From positions 310,001 through 374,000 of the forward strand of contig OZ025828.1 in NCBI GenBank assembly GCA_964019425.1: DNA of 64,000 nt. Reading direction: 5' to 3'. This DNA is from Flectonema sp. DT1601 (taxonomy: Eukaryota; Euglenozoa; Diplonemea; Diplonemida; Diplonemidae). The number at the start of each line of letters is the position of its first letter. The first letter of the stretch is position 1. Shown in pieces: positions 63,484-64,000 of this stretch. The notes beneath the pieces are model-generated. The model was not told the origin of the DNA. It saw only the letters and a program-made list of their open reading frames with translations, and searched no databases. A program made the translations under genes and the position numbers.

Positions 63484-64000
63484 CGGAAAGGAAATTACTC
63501 GAAAGTCGGGGCAGTTCGAACGTCAGCATTCACATCAGCAGGCAACCAGTCCTGAGTACTTAAAGAACCCAACCATTACGTGTATCAGTCACAGTCACAC
63601 TTAGTATAGCGTTAGTACAGAGGACACGGATCTGCTATGCAGGGAAGTGACTTGAACTCGTTCAACTAATTAATGTGTGTAGATATAAGCGCCGCGAATT
63701 GACGGGTCTGAAGTTATGCTTTCCGAAGAGAGCAACCACCCACGCGAGTGTTATTTTGACGCTATAACCTGTGACTTTCAACACGTAACAACCAGGGATA
63801 ATTCTCAGTAAGGCCGCCGTCACCGTGAAGCTGCTACGAATATAACCCAACAAACTAGCAATTCCTCCAACTTTTTTCGTCAGTCGGGATTGTTACACGC
63901 CGGAAAAGGAAACTACTCGAAAGTCGGGGCAGTTCGAACGTCAGCATTCACATTAGCAAACAACCAGTCTTGAGAACCCAACCATTACGTGAATCAGCCA
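63484..64000. repeat. Direct repeat of about 100 bp with a 417-bp period
   Basis: 63484-63600 and 63901-64000 match over most of their length, including GAAAGTCGGGGCAGTTCGAA. The second copy lacks about nine bases and is cut by the window edge. The segment between has no gene. The family is unknown. Confidence 0.65.

Overview
The window is nuclear DNA from a unicellular eukaryote. It is AT-rich, has many A/T homopolymer runs of 15-45 bases, and carries compact genes with short introns (donor mostly GTATGT, acceptor mostly AACAG). Every host gene I can support, about 20 over 46 kb, lies on the minus strand. That layout, a phosphoglycerate kinase with a large insertion in its N-terminal domain, and a PEX5 gene together suggest Euglenozoa (a kinetoplastid or diplonemid relative). 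The intron density argues against a typical trypanosomatid, so this placement is an inference.

Host region, 1-46.8 kb, minus strand, listed by ascending coordinate: PTB-type RNA-binding protein, vanin/nitrilase-family secreted hydrolase, PhyH-like dioxygenase, a 217-aa unknown, prenylcysteine oxidase-like flavoprotein, a divergent small GTPase, L-threonine dehydrogenase, a multi-pass membrane protein, a 601-aa unknown, CDP-alcohol phosphotransferase, EXD2-like exonuclease, an 840-aa coiled-coil protein, membrane-anchored PGK, a 1332-aa unknown, a serine-rich unknown, two almost identical surface-type membrane proteins, a zinc-knuckle/PDZ protein, PEX5 and a 394-aa low-complexity nuclear-type protein. 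The intergenic DNA is mostly homopolymer-rich and shows no RNA genes I can defend.

Mobile-element region, 44-64 kb. A 1.1-kb direct repeat flanks the 394-aa gene. A near-complete APE-type LINE (47949-52695) follows the second repeat copy; its ORF1 ends in an in-frame UAG with a leaky-type context, nine bases before ORF2. Next is a short retroposed family, here called R. It occurs five times with one fixed 3' end and variable 5' truncation.

The most unusual object occupies 53334-62942 on the minus strand. It is a 5'-truncated non-LTR retrotransposon whose reading frame runs from the RT C-terminal region through a restriction-like (PD-(D/E)XK-type) endonuclease domain. It then continues into proline/threonine-rich 100-aa repeats, a ubiquitin-specific protease (USP) domain with its Cys and His boxes, two RNase H1-type hybrid-binding domains, a degenerate RNase H-like segment, acidic 20-aa repeats and a Cys-rich C-terminus. 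The element ends in a 43-base poly(A). Its last 90 bases recur with their own poly(A) at 24.6 kb inside the host region. A hAT transposon with an 8-bp target duplication and a short R copy have since inserted into it. I know of non-LTR elements carrying ULP- or OTU-type proteases, but not of one carrying a USP; that novelty judgement is from memory and untested.
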